Shown here: positions 1-12,471 of the stretch, one piece after another
How positions within the stretch are numbered: the first letter of the stretch is position 1
Layout: each line of letters starts with the position of its first letter
Origin: Schistosoma mansoni
Taxonomy: Eukaryota > Platyhelminthes > Trematoda > Strigeidida > Schistosomatidae
Reading direction: 5' to 3'
DNA length: 64,000 nucleotides
Assembly: GCF_000237925.1 (NCBI RefSeq)
Contig: NC_031497.1
Coordinates: 2,907,295 to 2,971,294 of the forward strand
The notes under the pieces: model-generated
What the model was told of the DNA's origin: nothing
What the model saw: the letters and a program-made list of their open reading frames with translations, nothing else
Databases searched by the model: none
Made by a program: the position numbers and the translations under genes

Positions 1-1440
1 TGTATGTTTTAATCTATCCGTAACCCAGGGTCGTCTACCAAAAGACTGGAAGAACGCCATAGTAAGTCCAGTCTTCAAGACAGGTACAAAACATAAGCCT
101 GAGAATTACCGACCAATTAGCCTAACTAGTGTGGTTGTTAAAATCTTAGAAAAGATTATTCGGAAGGAGCTGTTAAAGTATCTCGATGAAAACCGGCTCC
201 TCTCCGAAAAGCAGCATGGTTTTAGAACAGGTTACTCTTGTCTCACAAACTTATTAGTCGCTCGTGAAAGCTGGTGCGCTCTTAAGGACCAAAAATTACC
301 TATAGACGTAGCTTACATCGATTTCAGCAAAGCTTTCGACAAAGTTCCGCATAACCGGCTATTATATAAGCTAAGGAATGTCGGGATTGGAGGCAATCTA
401 TTGATGTGGATAAAAGACTTCCTGGTTGGGCGCCAACAAAGAGTAAGGGTGAACTCCAAGTTGTCTAGCTGGGAAACTGTGCTTAGTGGAGTCCCCCAGG
501 GTACAGTTTTGGGGCCAGTGTTATTCCTCCTGTACGTAAATGATCTCCCTCGTCTACTATCGTCATCGGTCTTGCTCTATGCTGATGATGTCAAGATATG
601 GAGAGCGATACAAAGCAAGGGCGATAGCTTAGAACTTCAAAATGACCTGGAGAGATTATCTGAATGGTCCCAAACCTGGCAATTGCCGATAAACACTTCC
701 AAGTGTATTGTGATGCATATTGGCCACCAGGGTACAGATACATACACGATGAATAACACTGAGTTACCTATTGTTCAGGCACACAATGACTTAGGCGTCA
801 TCGTTAGTCAAGACTTAAAGACTACTGCACACTGCCGTGCAATAGCCGCCAAAGGTTTTAAGACTTTATGGTCCATACGCAGGGCTTTTAGGCATCTTGA
901 CGCTAAAACGTTTCTGACTTTGTATACAGTGTTCGTACGCCCTAAACTTGAGTACTGCATACAAGCAGCTAGCCCCTGCCTAAAAAAAGACAGTGAACTC
1001 TTGGAAAGGGTTCAGAGAACAGCAACTAGGCTGATTCCCGGAATAGCGAAGCTCCCGTATGGTACTAGACTGACCAAGCTAAACCTATTCCCGCTGTCAT
1101 ATAGAAGAATCAGAGGCGACTTGATTACAGTTTTCAAATTGCTTAATGACAAATTTGCACCTGATATGCCCTCATTTTTCTTGTCTTCCAAAACAGAAAA
1201 TCTACGAGGACACTCCAAAAAAGTTCACAAGCCCCGAACGAATTACTTGTCAGCTGACTACCGACTTTCCCATCGAATAATCAACGAGTGGAATTCATTA
1301 CCTCAGCACGTGGTTGAGGCTCCATCCGTCGACTCCTTCAAAAGAAAGTTGGATCAGCTGAGAGACCATCATCGCCAGGACTAACACAGGCCATCAAGCC
1401 TCCTGTCCTTTCCAAACTGAAACTGAAACTGAAACTGAAA
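1..1440 (+). mobile_element. CR1/Jockey-like LINE, 3' half, cut by window edge
   Basis: The left edge starts inside the pol reading frame of a non-LTR retrotransposon. It continues through the reverse transcriptase to a stop at 1382-1384, then a short 3' UTR ending in a tandem of the six-base unit ACTGAA (about 1417-1440). A 3' end made of short tandem units is usual in CR1/Jockey-type elements, which copy themselves without a poly(A) tail. The insertion lies just upstream of the first visible rotatin exon, in sense orientation, so it probably occupies a rotatin intron. The clade call is by motif reading and was not tested by alignment. Confidence 0.85.
2..1384 (+). CDS. LINE reverse transcriptase (partial, open at the 5' end)
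   Basis: The open frame reaches back to base 2, so the true start is outside the window; the first Met-like codon at 131 is not a real start. The frame opens with residues typical of the RT fingers (RLPKDWKNAIVSPVFKTG, then PENYRPISLTS). It continues with the metal-binding Asp in IDFSKAFDKVPHNRLL, the GVPQGTVLGPVLFLLYVND block, and the catalytic YADD box (LLYADDVKIW, near 575-600). The remaining 230 or so residues match the thumb and C-terminal region of CR1-like pol proteins. No frameshift or stop was seen in about 460 codons, so this copy is young or was recently active. It makes no host protein. Confidence 0.9.
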   Translation, partial: VCFNLSVTQGRLPKDWKNAIVSPVFKTGTKHKPENYRPISLTSVVVKILEKIIRKELLKYLDENRLLSEKQHGFRTGYSCLTNLLVARESWCALKDQKLPIDVAYIDFSKAFDKVPHNRLLYKLRNVGIGGNLLMWIKDFLVGRQQRVRVNSKLSSWETVLSGVPQGTVLGPVLFLLYVNDLPRLLSSSVLLYADDVKIWRAIQSKGDSLELQNDLERLSEWSQTWQLPINTSKCIVMHIGHQGTDTYTMNNTELPIVQAHNDLGVIVSQDLKTTAHCRAIAAKGFKTLWSIRRAFRHLDAKTFLTLYTVFVRPKLEYCIQAASPCLKKDSELLERVQRTATRLIPGIAKLPYGTRLTKLNLFPLSYRRIRGDLITVFKLLNDKFAPDMPSFFLSSKTENLRGHSKKVHKPRTNYLSADYRLSHRIINEWNSLPQHVVEAPSVDSFKRKLDQLRDHHRQD

Positions 1441-1688
1441 ATAAGATTAGACTTTAAAGGGTTTCAAATATGGTTTGTGGTTAGTTCATCTTCAGAAATG
1501 AGATGATTATGAACTATAGCACATAGTGCATTCAATCAGAAGTTACTATTAGTCACTTGATGTAACTGATTTTCAGTTTAAATGATGTTGCACATATATT
1601 TTTTGTAAACTATGTAAGTTGATTCTCGGTTCGAACTAGTTTGGTATTTTCTTTATTTCAGGGAATTATCTCTTATATTTTCCCACAG

Positions 1689-1734
1689 TCGTGCTTACGA
1701 AAACTGATATCGGTGTTTTATGCACAACTTTAAA
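1689..1734 (+). CDS. RTTN: RTTN exon A (first visible)
   Basis: The acceptor is TTTTCCCACAG and the donor GTAGGT. It begins with the last two bases of a codon, so at least one exon lies upstream. It encodes [14 protein letters not shown], which resembles the human stretch with SLTTTDRN just before the KD/QDFPAE block. It ends in phase 2 and joins exon B as AA|A. Confidence 0.7.
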
Positions 1735-4700
1735 GTAGGTTTTTCTCCTCACTTTTCGAAGAATTGACTTTCCAGATCTATCTGTTCAAAGGAACCTAAT
1801 ATTTGTATTTCTGGTATTCGCTTTCTTCATGATGTTGTTCTTAAAGACTTTCCAGCTGAATTATTTCTTCAAAGAACTGATTTCATAGAGGTAAACAACA
1901 GTTTCCTGTGTTGTATAAGTTAGCATTTTACATTTTAGTACCTTGGTGACTTCAGCTCTATGAACTGCTAAGTTTTGGGTCTATATCTTGCTTTGCATAA
2001 ATGACTTTTATTCATAAGTTTTGTCCTTGAGCGTCGCGCTTTAACCATGCTCGATATCCTAATATTTCGACTACAAGAAGGAATTGTTTTCAGGCTAACT
2101 GTTTTTATACTTTGGTCTAGCCAGTAGTAGCGACAATAGGAACATCAGTATACTATTCATAAAGTGACAGATTAACCTTTGAGTAGAAAAGCCATTAGGG
2201 GTGTGTAAATAGCTGTGTTATTTTTGATATCCTCTTTATGTTAATTTGGTCGTAGATTGGCGCTTTTATATTAAACAGTAGTTGATAACATTAGTGCAGA
2301 TGATAAGAAGCTAAGTTTTATGAAGTGAAATTAAAGAGCTAAAGGGAGTTATGTTAGGGTTGGGTCTGTTGATGTATCAGAGCTACATGGATGAAGTCCT
2401 AGAATGATGAAAATAACTAGGATAAGAGGTTACCGACCATGTCTCAAAATCGCAGTCCGATTTGCACATACTGTAACCTTTTATTTTTGTATATATAATG
2501 TCACTGAGCATTTTTGGACTATTCTATATCCTATACTTACTTTTTGATATTTTCTATCTTGTTGTATCTTCTCTACTGAAAGCTATATGCACGAATTGTC
2601 ACTTGATTTATAAGTTTCATGAACTTATTAATCGTTGTGCTTGTGAAACGTGACTGTGAAGATTAGATAGTGTTTGTTTAGCCATAGGTGTCTCCTAATC
2701 ATTGCTCGTGTGTTTTGGGATCGCTGAGTGAAAAATACTGAGGTCAAACATTGGGTGCTATGTGAAGATAGCAGGTCAGTTGAGTAGGTTGAGACATGTG
2801 TTACATATGCCTAACCACCACTTGCCTCGACGCGCGATCGTGGCTGGTGTAGGAGTAGGTTGGGAAAAGGGAGAAAGCAGTCATACCAAGACTTGACATC
2901 ATTCCATAACGTCATTGACCGTTGGACTGAACCATGTAGCTAGATGAAGACCATCTATTTGTGGTCAAAGCAATTGCCTTAATTAGTTGTCAGAAACGCT
3001 GAATAAAACACTTCAGAATTGTTTTCTATGGGGCAAATGCATTCACTCCTTGCCCTCCCTTAGCCTCTAGGTTTTTTGATTATCCTAGTCTTTTTTCCTT
3101 CATGAGTCTACATCTTTCTATTGGACCATGTCTTTTGTACTCAATATTGTCACTACTTTTACTAATCTGGGATCTTGTCGAGCCGATATGGTTTGGAAAA
3201 TTGAATCGATGCACATATTGCCAGGTTCCATGTTCCTTATGATAGAACGACTGACTTATTAATCTTATCTATCACAGAATCCCTCTTTTATGATTTACAT
3301 CATAACGCATGCATTTTTTAATTGAATTCCACCCTAATAAATTAGCTTTTCCTTAAAATGCAATTGACAACATACTAAACATGATTATGTCGTAGTTTAC
3401 TGAAATGTATAATTTTAACTCCACATATTTTATATCCATCACGTTTTTGCCACTTTTTATATCACATATATTTCTATTTATGTAGAATCTTTTCCGGATT
3501 TTAAATGAAAAGAATTTGGAGATCATTTATTCAACTATCAGTTGTTTGATTAGTTTTTGTCGTGCTCTTATAACAAGAATTTATTATCACTTGGATCCTA
3601 ACAATTACGTATATTCAAGTCGTAAGCTTATCTTTTTAAAAAATGGCTCATAAGTTCTATCATTAAATTCCATACACGCCTGTGGTTTCGGAGAATGCAG
3701 AAGGCGATTGTTTAACTTTACACAACTAGAGATATGAAGTAAATAAGCATCTATGCTCCATATGAATTAAGCCCATAGAATAAGAAGGAATACAAAGAAT
3801 ATGAGTGAAATATTAGGTTTACTGAATTTCGCTCCGGGAGGATTCTAAAAGCCAAATCTAATTTTAGCATTGAGTGAGTTTTTAAGACAACTCATTTGTC
3901 TATGGGTGAACTTAAATATTTTAGAAAAATAGATTTAGTTGATCATCTTTATACAAATTGAAGAAACTTGCAATTACATCGGTGATTTAGTGTTTACTTT
4001 TTACACCCGTTTTCATACCTCTCGTGAACATCTAGAAGAACACATTTTTTGACATTTTAGCAAAGTTTGAAGTTTCTCAAGTGACGGATCTCTCAAATAC
4101 CATACCGACTTGCAGTAAGTAGTACTAAGTATACTCAAAGTTTTTGGTTTGAATAAGAGTTTTGAGAAACTTTAATGTACAAAATTCTTCCCATTTCCTA
4201 CAACCTGGAACAGTTAGTGATTGGAACCAGTTGATCACTTTTTTTGTAGAGTTCTCAGTCTTAGATATTAAAAAAGAGTGAAATTAAAAAACTTAGTTAA
4301 AATTAGAGTAGGCTTGTATATATGTTTGGCGAAAAAATAAAAAAACTCTGTTAGTACTTTAAGTGTTGGGTTTAAACCATGCTTGTTTATTTTGAGTTCG
4401 CAATTCCTGGTCTAATTTTTTAGAAATTAGTCTTGCCTCCTTAATAAGTTTCAATAAAAACTCACCAAATAGATTAATTTCTTTCATATAGTTCAGTTCT
4501 TAAAACTAAGTTCATTTCACGAACTTGAGTCTAAATGGTTAGTAATTTTAATATCAGTAATATCTGTATATCTCATACTCTGCCACTAGTAGACTAAATG
4601 GATCTTATATGAAACTCGTTTAGGGTGATGCTTTAAGTCAAAATCCATTATATACAAATAAACGAAGATCTCTGTGTAAATGCTTAGGTTGGTAGTTAAC

Positions 4701-7700
4701 TTTCCTATTCATTCAACCTTTGGATGTTTTTTTAATTATGTTCATATGAATTTTGTTTCTCGATTTAACAACAACAATAATGAAGAAAATATACTATTGA
4801 TTTTTTAAACATATACCTCAGAAACTGGTGACCGGATGACGTCCTCTGGTCCTTCAGGAACACAGTAAGTGTATATATGATATATCAACATTGCCGAACT
4901 CTATAATTAAGTAATATAAGATTAAGTGGACTGTTTAAATGTTCCAAATGTTTTTTTGAAACATATTCCAATATTCGGTCTTAGCCACTATTACTGCCAG
5001 TATATTATTTCATCCTCTTTTGGTGTTGATCTTGTTAACTTCATGTCGTCGTGCCAATATGGTATAGAAAAGTAGTGGAGTGAACGAGAACACCAAAATA
5101 ACAGAATTTTTTAGTTAAAATCTGAGAACCGTATGGTAGATACTTCATTTGCAAAATGACTATAAATTGTCGTTGATATGACTGTCTTTTCGTTTCCACA
5201 CCAATCACTCTCTGTTCTCATTCTCTTCGATTTTCTTAACCTTCTGCCTCCAAGCATTCCACTTTTGACTGATGATACATACTACTTATATCTGTCGACA
5301 TCAGTGGCACACATCACAGTAGGTCAACGCACGTCTATGCTAAACTGTACGCCGATGATGACCAACAGATTTGATCATCGAAACCACAGTGGTGTCCATT
5401 CTGATTTGTAAAGGTTTTAATTATTTTATTGTTAATATTCTTTGACCAGTCTTAGTGAGCAAATTTACATTGCGCGCGGAGCACCTAGATTTACCCATAT
5501 TGTTATAAGTTATGTAGAGTAGATATGTTGTGAGTTCGAGTCCCGTCGTGAACACTAAGACTGGGATGCAGTTAAATTCAGTTTACTAGTCCCCAATAAA
5601 AGGAAATGGGTTCTCTGGGTTCCACTGCTAGCCACAATCCATACATGGTGCCACAGTTGCTGGGTATACAGTTAGATGTTTTATGTTGGTAAAAGTCGAA
5701 TATCAGTTTATACCTGATTACTTCTGCATTATATTCAATTTTTCACAAACTCATTGTGAATACTGACTAAATTTGACCCATTTGACATTGATCTGTTCAT
5801 TGGTCATGAAATCTTAACATTTTTGATGTCTATTCTGGATAATAGTAAGAGGTAAATTCTCCATCATCTGTTATTTATCATCTGTTTCCCTCTGATTTTC
5901 AAATCTTGAGAAGCACTCATTCTTTGTCATATACTTGGTTGAATTTCAGCGACTGAGTCGTAATCCATTAGTTCAAATTTTCAGTTTCAGATAAGATGTA
6001 ATATTCCAAAATTTTAATTCAGCGTTTCCTAGTATCATTTGTTTGTTATTGAACTGCAAAGTAGTAACGTGAAAGTTTTATCTTAGATTTTCGGTTGTGA
6101 ACTTGAATCATTTATGGTAATTAAGATATGCGTTGCTCATGCTTGGTTACTATTTTATTTTTGTCAAAGTGATTTTATGCGATATGATGATTTGAACAGT
6201 TACATCACTCCTTGGTTTTAGTATTTTCAGGCCATTAAAGTCCACTATAGCATCTGAACATTTGTAGTAAGCTAATTTCCTTCAACTGGATGTTTTCAAT
6301 GACTTTTCATCTATGTAAAAATAAAACATAAGTAAGCGAAGTTGCACATTAGAATATATAATCTAACTAAACTTAAAGCCTATGAAACCAATGTTATGTT
6401 GCTTGTTTGTAAGATGGAAAGTGACTATTTTTTATTTATTACTGTAGTTAGATATTTAGTCATTCGATTTCATCTGAGTTTTCAATACGTTCACGTTATG
6501 ACATTCATATATACTTAATTATCTATAGCTTATGTATTATCCATGAAAATATAATTTTTTCTAAACTCTTCAGTGAAATTGAGCAAATATTTTTTACGTC
6601 CATCAATGACTCAACAAAACCCAGCATTTGTGGATCTGCCACTCCAGGGACAAGAGTTCAGTATTCCTACGAAGACGTACAGAAACAGTCTTATTCAATG
6701 CTAGACTTTTGCTTCCAGTTATTCAACGTAATAGCTAATGGGCTAATAACAGTCCTAGATCATCGTAACCAATCGACAAAACAAAATGCCTCTAAGACAT
6801 CACACATCAATACAAGTTTTAGTAAGCATAACTGGGAATACAAATTAGAGTCTAGTTTTCTACTTCTTTTCGATGTTGGGATCAATTTGTTACTGATTAG
6901 TTTATCTCCTCATCGTTATACAAATCAGTTTAACGAAGTTTGTCAAAATAATCAAACAAATGACCCTATGTCATTTGTCAACTCAGTATTCCTAATTGTT
7001 CCACCTACTGTCGACCTTATTAAATCTTCTGAATTGGTAAGTTCAGATTATATGATGTATATATTGTAAGATTAAATGGCGTATTTACAGAAAAAATAGG
7101 CGTAGAACAACATATATAACAACAAATTTTCGAAGAAAGATTCTTGACCGCTATTCGTCTTGAATTAGCTGTTTTCAATTTGGTATTTGAAGAATCTAGC
7201 GCTTTTAAAGGTACCTGGAAAAAAAATTGGGTTAGACTTTGTCTTAGTTATCTGAGAGAGTGACCACAGTGCCCAAGGGACAACTGCTTGAGATCGGTCA
7301 CATACAACCTTGTTGTGAGTATTTTTCGTTTTAGTTTTGTATTTGTTGAGACTTTACCACCGGAGACGGAAATTCGTTGGATGAGACAAGTTGTGCATTG
7401 TTAGGGTCGACCTTTTCTAACACCACCCTTTCTTGTGGGAAGGCAGCATCATTGTTATGCCGGTTGTCTGAGGGAAACACCTTACTGCCGTCACACCTCT
7501 CTACAATTAGCAGTACGACTTCGCTTTCGGACCTTGAGTTTTCTACTTTTAGTCTTACCACTCTTCAACCGACCTTTCTGGCCTGATAGGACTTGAGGAA
7601 AGATTGTTCCAGCCAAAATAGCTCGACTGGTTAATCACGATTGGGAATCCCAACCACCACGTCAAGGTAGTAGCAACAGTTGCGTGACATGGTTCAGAAT

Positions 7701-10700
7701 CGATCACAATGGTCTAGGTGTATACATTCTTTGTCTTCCCTTAAACCGTGAGATTAAAATTACTTTATACCTTTCTTTCTACAAATTAATTCCTTCCCCC
7801 TGTATCATATTCTTATATGCAGTCTTTTTTATGTGTTACTACCATTGGAGTAACTGCTTCTATGAATTTGGCTTTCATCTTGTTTTGTTAATGAAGTGTG
7901 GAAATGTAGACCGATGTATACATGTGACTGGTCCTATCTTGTAGCTAACTTACTGATTGACTGACTCTAGCACATGAATAACTCAATCTAATTAATCTTA
8001 CTTCCAAATATCGTACCATATTTTATCATAATGACATCTCGACAACCCTTGTTCAACTCACCTGTAGTTAAATAATACCATATAGGAAGAGATATTAAAT
8101 AACTGATGAGTCAATATGTGATTGTTTCATTTTGAGGATTGGTATTTTACAAGAAATAATAAATGAATTTGAAATGAAGTTTGAAGGAATGACAAAATTG
8201 TAACTTCAATCTATACTCGAATGATAATACAGTCTATGTTTTTCATCTACTTTATTTGATTTCATTGTTTAACATAGAATTCTTACAACCGGGACTACAA
8301 TTACAAGATTTGGTCGGCAAATATCGTATATCATATCATTCGTATATCATACTGACTTTAGGACTGAATCATTTGACCTCTTTTCCTTATATTTTACACA
8401 TGGTTTCGTTAGTTTAAACCATTATACAATATTCGATTCGAATTTACTATAGTTTTTAAAGGAATATTTCTTAATTTTATTGCATAATGAGATAAAAAAC
8501 TCTTGAGTTTTTGTATTTTATTTTATTACGTAATCTATTTAGCCACCTGACTTTTATACATGTATGGAACAGTTAGGCTCGATCTTGTCCCTTTATTCAA
8601 CCAATCAAGTTCATGATAATACAGCAATTATGAAATCTCTCATAAGTTGGAACACTAATGAAATGATCGACTTTATTAATAAAGCTAATTTACCTGGCGA
8701 ATGTGAACGACAAACTTATTTTGGTTTAATTACTAAAATATTTAAATTAATTAGTTCTTTATTCACTCCAGAAACGGTATGTTTATTCTTTAGTTAAATT
8801 CATGATTATTTTTATATTAAACTTATTAAATCGAAAAAACTTGATATTTTTAATGGCAGACAGTTAAAGACCAGATTATTCTGTTCAGCTAGTTGTCATG
8901 ATAAATTGAATTGCACTACTTCAACTTCGGATTTTCGTGAAATAATTATTACATGACAAACTGATTTAAACATGAAATTCAAATCTCTTAGTTGATCTTC
9001 CAGCTAGTTAATTTTCGACAGATGTTTTTTCCCCTTTAATAATTGATGGCTTCCAGATCGCTATCAGAATATAGTGTCAGATCTTCAGCTATCTGGACAA
9101 ACACTTGTCATAAGTTGATGTTCTCCTACGTTATGAAATGGGCCAGTGTAACCAGTTGTCTGGGTAAGAGACAAATAAATTAAACAATATTCGCCGAGTT
9201 TTAGAAGCCGTATTAGATTAGAAGATACTCGTCTATTGATTCTCATTAAGTGATTAACAAGCCTTCTGAAGATGGAAGACCTGCGTTTTCTTTCCAGCTG
9301 AAACAGGTGCTCTGTACTCTAAAGTTGATAGCGGTTCTTCGACTGATATTAACTTGTGATATAAACTAAATTGAAATCGATGAAGTCGTGAAGACTAATT
9401 ACTTGAATGAAAACTCAAGGTTCTCATGGCGATTGTCGGTTATTATTGTATATAAATTTCCGGGATTAAGTGAGTTGTGTATTTCACCTAAATGGTATAA
9501 ATAATGTATTTTTTTATGTCTTATTGCTTAACGTCATACATTTTACAGCTAAAATCAATTAGATTTTGTCCATTTAGGCATTGGCCGTTCTTCCCACTAA
9601 TGTTAAAAACCAGTTATCTTTTGCTCTGTTGGACGTGTCACTGCTAATTAATCCAGAACCAACAAACGAATCACAAAAAATTGGACTACCAGCCTATGTA
9701 GCTTTATTCAACTTTACAATTTACTCAAATTGGTTACTTTTACAACAACTTCAAACATCTATTTTTCATTTGATTGATTTTCTTGATATCAGTGAAATTT
9801 CACTTTTATCTACTTCTAATGACCAGGTACCTGTTCCTTGAACTAGACACATTACTTATATGTTTTATGTTATGTGCTTATTATTAGATTATATTTTAAT
9901 ATTGAGTTAAAACTGTATGATTTTTTAAGTATTACGTTTTATATTATCATTAAGTGTTATTTACACATGTTTGTATTTTGTTTAAAACAAACATTTATTG
10001 TTTTTGTTAGAAAATAATTAGAGTTCAGAATAAAAATACTTAAGATGGTTGATTGTCTGAAGTAGAGTTTTAGCTAACTTTATTGCTTTTATTTATCATT
10101 TTGCGTTGATAATATCAAGCTTATATGTTTGTTCACTTCGATAGATTAATGAAAACAATTTGAATTTGGCTATGGACGCTGTGAGCTCACTTGAAATCAT
10201 CGGATCAACTCGTTTCGCTTCTAACTTTGTAGAGTTTCTGAGTCAATTGTAAGTTCCGAACTCTTTATTTCTTTTTGGATTTTTAGATTTAGTTATAAAC
10301 TAAGAGAATTATTTTTGTGAATAAATCTAATTTACTAGGTGTAAGTTCATGTGCTTCAAGTCACATTCCAAGGATGAATGGAAGCTTTATCAGAAATAAG
10401 TCGAAAGCCTAACACATTGATAACTGAGCCACTTCTCTAATGTTTATGGATTGGAGGCATATTTATTCATCACATAGTTCTGCTGAATTATAAAAACAAT
10501 CGTTTTGTCCAATATCAGACACCTTCATGATCCGACCTATAGAAAGCATTTTGTTCAGGAAAGGAAAAACGCTCAATATCTGTATTTTATTTATTATTTA
10601 TTTATTTAAACACATATATATTGGTACAAAAGGGCACCAGATACATATGCGCCACACAAAATAATGAAAGTAGGAAGAGAAGGGATGAAAAGATAAGGCG

Positions 10701-12431
10701 GACTGAAATGTACAACCAGAAGACTCTTTCAGTTAAGAAAGTTAGAACCACTCTTTATGTAGAAAGTAAAAGAAGGTTGCAGCAGGATCGCCACTGGCTT
10801 CTATTCTGAGCCATATCTGATAACGTCTCTAGCCACAGTATTGCACCATCTCTCGNNNNNNNNNNNNNNNNNNNNNNNNNNNNNNNNNNNNNNNNNNNNN
10901 NNNNNNNNNNNNNNNNNNNNNNNNNNNNNNNNNNNNNNNNNNNNNNNNNNNNNNNNNNNNNNNNNNNNNNNNNNNNNNNNNNNNNNNNNNNNNNNNNNNN
11001 NNNNNNNNNNNNNNNNNNNNNNNNNNNNNNNNNNNNNNNNNNNNNNNNNNNNNNNGCTGCTGCTTCCATCTCATTAGCACGCTCCGACCACCAGGCTTCT
11101 CGGTCCTTACGCAAGCTTTGCCCGATTTCACTACGTAACAGCCTTCGTTTGTGGTCAAACTCACGGTCACCCGGAGTAGACCGACGGGCTTCCATCAGTT
11201 GTAAGGAGCCAGAAGAAACCCAGTGCTTGTAAGCGGGACGTTTCGCGAAGCCGCAAGCAGCTTTACTCGCCATTTTCATGGCGTCGTGAAGAAGCAACCA
11301 ATGCTCATCTATACTTTTCAGTGGGGTGGTAGCTAGCCTAGAGGCTAGCTTCGCTCGATACTTACTTGCAACAGAAGTTGCAGCCAGTTTACTAACATCG
11401 ATCCGTTGGTGGTGGTCAATCCTTTGGCTACTGAAAAGTAAGGTGAGATTGGCGCAGACCAGGGCATGATCAGACTCCAGATAGGTACTCCAAAAGGAGC
11501 GGCAGTCTTGTACACAACCACGCCAGCGGTAGCTGATCGCGATGTGATCAATCTGAGTCCAGGCTTGAGGTGCAGAGGGAGGACGCCAGGTGGCACACCG
11601 GCGATGACTGTGCCGGAAGTTAGTGCTAGCCAGAAACAGGTTGTGGTCTGTGCACAGTTGCAGCAAACGGTCCCCGTTATCTGTCCCGCGACCAACAAGT
11701 CCACACCGGCCACCTAAACGACTCTCTTCTGTGCCTGGACGCCCGACCTGAGCATTCAAGTCTCCGGCTAATACTACAATATCTGTCGAACGCGCTTTCT
11801 GGAGAAGAACTGTTAACTGGTGGTAAAACTCATCCTTGATTGCATCCGGGCTGCAATCTGTCGGGGCATAGGCGGAGATGACGAAAAGACACCGTTCCTC
11901 ACGCCGGTTTCTTCTCACTTTGATGGAACTTTCTAATCTAACAGCACATAACCGACTGTTAATGGGGATCCAATCGATTAGTGCTGCCTCAGCCCTAGCG
12001 CTTAGTGTAACACCAACGCCTGCAAGACCAGACGAAGATGCCACAGAGTCCCCGGATAAGCGCACGTGAAACAAGCTTTTCGAAGCGACAGATGGAGAAC
12101 GAATTTGTAGTACTTCACTAGGGTCTTGAATGCGGGTCTCGGATAGACAGCAAACATCAACATTAAGACTTTCTAAAGACATAGCCAGCCCCATCTGTTG
12201 TCCGATCTGCATTAGTGTGCGAACGTTGAAGGAAGCCAGCTTGAACGGCGTACGTGGTTTCAGAAAGACTGCTTCAGTATTCATTATCGGTGGAAGCATT
12301 CACTTTCAACCAGACAGTGACTGGAGATCGTTTAGATAGGACAGAGTTTCCACCATGGGCGAGCTACTGCATAAGTTGGAAAGGAAGGATACACAATTTG
12401 AGAATAAAGGGAGTGAAAAAGCGACGTAGTA

Positions 12432-12471
<40 letters not shown>

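Noticed and set aside
1939-1970. Candidate rotatin exon after ACATTTTAG
   Set aside because: The required phase 0 meets a stop within eleven codons and there is no donor before it.
5178-5411. A 77-codon open frame upstream of the SM-alpha-like SINE
   Set aside because: Unrecognised, no splice context agreeing with rotatin; likely chance.
10841-11077. Open frames spanning the N gaps at 10.9 and 24.2 kb
   Set aside because: They consist mainly of N and carry no information.
11345-12069. Several open frames inside the RTE element
   Set aside because: Shadows of the endonuclease frame in other frames or on the opposite strand.
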